Source: Comamonadaceae bacterium (GTDB lineage Bacteria > Pseudomonadota > Gammaproteobacteria > Burkholderiales > Burkholderiaceae_C). Taken from it: a DNA stretch of 7,787 nucleotides. Where the stretch lies: positions 1 through 7,787 of the forward strand of contig CANCAO010000061.1 in the NCBI GenBank assembly GCA_947374105.1. The letters are read 5' to 3'. Below are positions 5,588 to 7,787 of this stretch, in pieces (the first letter of the stretch is position 1; each line of letters opens with the position of its first letter). The translations under genes and the position numbers were made by a program. The notes under the pieces are model-generated. The model did no database searches and was not told the DNA's origin. It saw nothing but the letters and a program-made list of their open reading frames with translations.

Positions 5588-6117
5588 TTTTAGTTCCTTT
5601 TCCAATTGCGTTGTGTTGACGGCGATAGGCCCGCCCGGCTCGGGCTATTTTCTTCGCAGCCATGCGATTTTGCGCCACTTTGTCGCCTGGCAATATGGGG
5701 GTGTGCCACTTGCCATCTGTGGGTTCAAAATAATTCACGTAACCACCGGAGTTGATGTCAAAAGATGCCAATGATGTGCCATCATTTTGCGTGCCGAGAA
5801 AATCGTTGGTAAAGCCTGCTTGCTCCCCTGGGCTGAAGTAGCTGGGCAGTACAAAATTGGAAACACCAATGCCGTCAATCAGATAGCTCTTTTTTTGAAC
5901 GGCATCGCACATCTCAAACATGTGGAAAACATGGTGTCGTCTGTCGATGGGTGATGGACCTTGTGCCAGCAAGTTGGCAAACGTGTCACCCTACTACCTT
6001 GACATAACCCAGGTAGCGGCGAACCAGGTTTCCGTCCGGTTCTGCCGTGGCCGTAGAGGCACAGACACTCAAAATAAAAAATGCAAAAAGATAGCCGTGT
6101 CGCACGGAAAAACGCAT
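5580..6117 (-). pseudogene. Small exported protein gene, interrupted by a +1 frameshift
   Basis: Two minus-strand frames read as one protein of about 178 residues. The first part starts at the ATG at 6117 and opens with a clear Sec signal peptide: basic MRFSVRH, a hydrophobic core GYLFAFFILSV, and a likely cleavage after ASTATA before EPDG. It stops at TGA (5986-5988) after 43 residues. The second frame takes over at once as GDTFANLLAQG and runs to the TGA at 5580. It includes VLPSYFSPGEQ, GFTNDFLGTQNDGTSLASF and a basic tail with KKIARAGRAYRR. Removing one G of the GGG at 5989-5991 restores one frame. I do not recognise the family. The end overlaps the muramidase start by 8 nt, so the two are probably cotranslated. 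The mature part would be periplasmic or secreted. The break may be a mutation, a sequencing error or, less likely, programmed shifting (GGG TGA C). No strong ribosome binding site precedes 6117. Confidence 0.72.
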
Positions 6118-6453
6118 GCTGAAAAATTGGCCACTGAGCGCTGTTTTTGGCTGTATAGGCGAACCTCATATTGATGCGCTATAACTTCAAGTCTGATGGC
6201 GCGACTAGAGCCGAACTGAAAATATTTAATCCTCCCCTTGGTACAAAATTCAATGGCGAATTTTGGATGTTGCAACCAGTAGGTCGTGCGCTATTTGTAA
6301 TGTTTTTGCGCAGGTTTGAGAACCACTTTGACTGCTGTAGAAATTGCTATTTTGATTGACCTATTCGCACTTACCCTGCACCCCAAATGGTCTGTTCTCC
6401 CTTTTCGAACTTATCTAACACCAGAACGGGAATCGGCTTAAAACCTCACTGAG
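6118..6453. other. Gene-free region upstream of the exported protein/muramidase pair
   Basis: This 336-base, AT-richer region has no supported gene; the short open frames in it look random. A perfect 8-bp hairpin CAAAATTC/GAATTTTG (6244-6251 with 6258-6265) is present. A strong Shine-Dalgarno-like AGGGGAGG on the minus strand (6231-6239) has no ATG/GTG/TTG at a suitable distance. The promoter of the exported protein and muramidase genes should be here, but I see no convincing one. Confidence 0.45.
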
Positions 6454-7113
6454 TCACTTCCACGCAAACGCCGGTTGCTCAAAATGCGCGACACGGGTGG
6501 CGCGGCCTTCAATGCAGACTTCACAAAACTGGTAGAGCACAGCGGCGGTGGGGGCGGCGATCCAGTACTCGCCTACCGGCATCCGAAGCACGGGCAGGGG
6601 GCTGTGGTCTTCTTGCACGAACTGGGGTGAGTCGGCGCGCATGAACTCCGTGATGGGCATGCGGTGGATGCTGGCGACTTCGGACGGGTTGGCCTGGAGT
6701 TGACGAGCCTCACCGGCCCACACGACGATGGGGGTGATGATGAAGCCCGAGCGGGTGATGAAATCATCGAGTCGACCAAGCACGGCGCTGGCGTCCAGCT
6801 TCAACCCTACCTCTTCATCCAACTCACGTAAAGCCGCTTGCTCCGGTGTCTCACCCGCGTCAATGCGCCCACCCGGTAGCGCCCATTGGCCTGCGTGTTT
6901 GCGTAAGTGCAGCGAGCGGCGCGTCAGCAGCAGGGCGGCTTGTGTGTGCCAGCTTGTGTGCGTGGGCAAACCCGGCAGATCGGCACCGTGGCCTTCGTCG
7001 ATGATGGCCACCGCCACGGCGGCGGCATGGTGTTGATCGTGCGTGGCGGAATGAACGCTGAAAGTTTGCAGACTTTGTTGAATCAGCCGTTTGAGTTGTG
7101 CATCGCGTTCCAT
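6454..7113 (-). CDS. Nudix hydrolase, CoA pyrophosphatase (NudL-like)
   Basis: The 219-aa protein has a perfect Nudix box from Gly82: G-x5-E88-x7-R96-E97-L-x-E100-E101-x-G103-L. This is the metal-binding catalytic loop that cleaves X-linked nucleoside diphosphates. Just before it, [24 protein letters not shown] (62-85) matches the extra motif of the CoA-pyrophosphatase subgroup, which splits CoA into phosphopantetheine and 3',5'-ADP. The later [13 protein letters not shown] and [13 protein letters not shown] also fit that group. The start is the ATG at 7113; no strong ribosome binding site is visible. The gene lies 24 nt after the stop of the metallo-hydrolase gene in the same direction, so they are likely cotranscribed. 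No clear terminator follows. The cytoplasmic Nudix assignment is secure; the CoA specificity is likely but inferred. Confidence 0.88.
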   Translation of the reverse strand: MERDAQLKRLIQQSLQTFSVHSATHDQHHAAAVAVAIIDEGHGADLPGLPTHTSWHTQAALLLTRRSLHLRKHAGQWALPGGRIDAGETPEQAALRELDEEVGLKLDASAVLGRLDDFITRSGFIITPIVVWAGEARQLQANPSEVASIHRMPITEFMRADSPQFVQEDHSPLPVLRMPVGEYWIAAPTAAVLYQFCEVCIEGRATRVAHFEQPAFAWK

Positions 7114-7137
7114 GGTGCTGATCTGTGTGTTCGCACC

Positions 7138-7787
7138 TCACCAGCTATTGCGCAACTCCCGCAACTTGGTGAACACGGTCTTGGCGTCAGGCTTCTCTGG
7201 CAGGTCGGGGAAGCGCTCGCGGAGTTGAGCGACCAGGGCTGGGTTGCTCAAGCGCATGAAGGCGTTGAACTCTTTTTCTTGCCCCAGGGTGGTGACGATG
7301 GAGGTGGCCGGGTCGTGGCCACTCACGCTGGGCAGCAGGGCTTGCGCGGCGCTGTTGCCGGGTTCGCGGTCTAGTGTGAACTTGAGGTTGTTTTCGAGGT
7401 AGTCGTGGCCGGGGTACACCAGGGTGTTGTCGGGCAAGCGGGCGAGTTGGTCGGCAAAGGTCGCGTACAGCGCGTTCACATCGCCACCGTTGTGCACATT
7501 GCCTGCGCCTGCGTTGAACAGCGTGTCGCCCGAGAACAGCGCGGGCTGGTCGGTGTGGGAGCGCAGGCAGATGTGGCACATCGTGTGGCCGGGTGTATCC
7601 AAACATTCCAGCTCTACCGTCTTACCCACTTTGATGATGTCACCGGCTTGCACGCCCCGATCCACCCCGGCGATTTTGTCGCCCGCCTTGTAGTGGGCGA
7701 TCAGCTTGGCGCTGGTGGCGGCAATCACCTGCGCGTTGCCGCCGGTGTGGTCATGGTGCTCATGGGTGTTGAGCACCTGGGTGATTT
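7138..7787 (-). CDS. Metallo-beta-lactamase-fold hydrolase, glyoxalase II-like, partial
   Basis: The N-terminus is beyond the right edge. The frame is open to base 7787 (…ITQVLNTHEHHDHTGGN), so the GTG at 7776 is internal. THEHHDH is the family's dinuclear metal site. CLDTPGHTMCHICL supplies the next metal histidine, SGDTLFNAGAGN the bridging Asp, and VYPGHDYLENNLKFTLDREPGN the C-terminal His and the glutathione-side region of hydroxyacylglutathione hydrolases. Glyoxalase II hydrolyses S-lactoylglutathione to lactate and glutathione in methylglyoxal detoxification. The usual GCGR/FEG part reads GAGNVHNGGD, so this is a divergent subgroup and the natural thioester is uncertain. It is followed by the Nudix gene 24 nt downstream. 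Confidence 0.87.
   Translation of the reverse strand, partial: ITQVLNTHEHHDHTGGNAQVIAATSAKLIAHYKAGDKIAGVDRGVQAGDIIKVGKTVELECLDTPGHTMCHICLRSHTDQPALFSGDTLFNAGAGNVHNGGDVNALYATFADQLARLPDNTLVYPGHDYLENNLKFTLDREPGNSAAQALLPSVSGHDPATSIVTTLGQEKEFNAFMRLSNPALVAQLRERFPDLPEKPDAKTVFTKLRELRNSW

Noticed and set aside
4811..6117. Complete prophage lysis cassette
   Set aside because: Only the muramidase is recognisable. No holin, spanin, tail or integrase gene is present, and the upstream protein has a cleavable signal peptide and not a holin-like topology.
5879..6169. 96-aa minus-strand frame overlapping the exported protein gene
   Set aside because: It is in a third frame and has a composition without domain character. 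The signal peptide and coupled downstream frame explain the region better.
6231..6239. Strong Shine-Dalgarno-like AGGGGAGG on the minus strand
   Set aside because: No standard start codon follows at a suitable spacing, and the frames after it close within a few codons.
6171..6359. 62-aa plus-strand frame, and a 68-aa minus-strand frame at 6069-6275
   Set aside because: Short, low-complexity translations with no ribosome binding site or family resemblance in an AT-richer gap.
6335..6360. Resemblance of GAAATTGCTATTTTGATT to short intergenic repeats I associate with Comamonadaceae
   Set aside because: Only part of such a motif is present and there is no second arm or copy in the window.

Overview
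The window looks like a piece of chromosome from a Gram-negative bacterium, most likely a betaproteobacterium of the Burkholderiales (Comamonadaceae-like). This rests on the overall character of the metabolic genes and a moderate-to-high GC content. It is an impression from the sequence, not a database result.

Layout, left to right. (1) 1-226, plus strand: the C-terminal end of a class II aldolase/adducin-type protein. (2) 227-486: a non-coding gap between convergent genes. It holds two long hairpins that are inverted copies of one palindromic element, with a conserved 30-nt core and unrelated but self-complementary arms. (3) 487-1329, minus strand: a shikimate dehydrogenase family protein with unusual residues at two substrate-pocket positions. 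(4) 1499-6117, minus strand: an accessory-looking block of four genes. In transcription order these are a small exported protein whose frame is broken by one base (6117-5580), a muramidase with a peptidoglycan-binding domain overlapping it by 8 nt (5587-4811), an Ala/Gly-rich 565-aa protein (4517-2820), and a 361-aa protein (2661-1576). The last two have unrelated N-terminal parts but share a nearly identical C-terminal module of three 43-residue repeats, each followed by its own terminator. (5) 6118-6453: an AT-richer gap with no gene. (6) 6454-7787, minus strand: an apparent operon of a metallo-beta-lactamase-fold hydrolase of glyoxalase II type (its N-terminus is outside the window) and a Nudix hydrolase of the CoA-pyrophosphatase type.

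The flanks are ordinary metabolism. The middle block is the unusual part: a cell-wall-cleaving enzyme without an export signal, translationally coupled to a small exported protein, followed by two proteins that carry one shared C-terminal module on different N-terminal domains. I do not recognise this combination as a named system. A delivered cell-wall effector with an exported partner, or a lysis-linked surface module, are possible readings but are inference. The paired palindromic element at 255-451 is the strongest unexplained non-coding signal.
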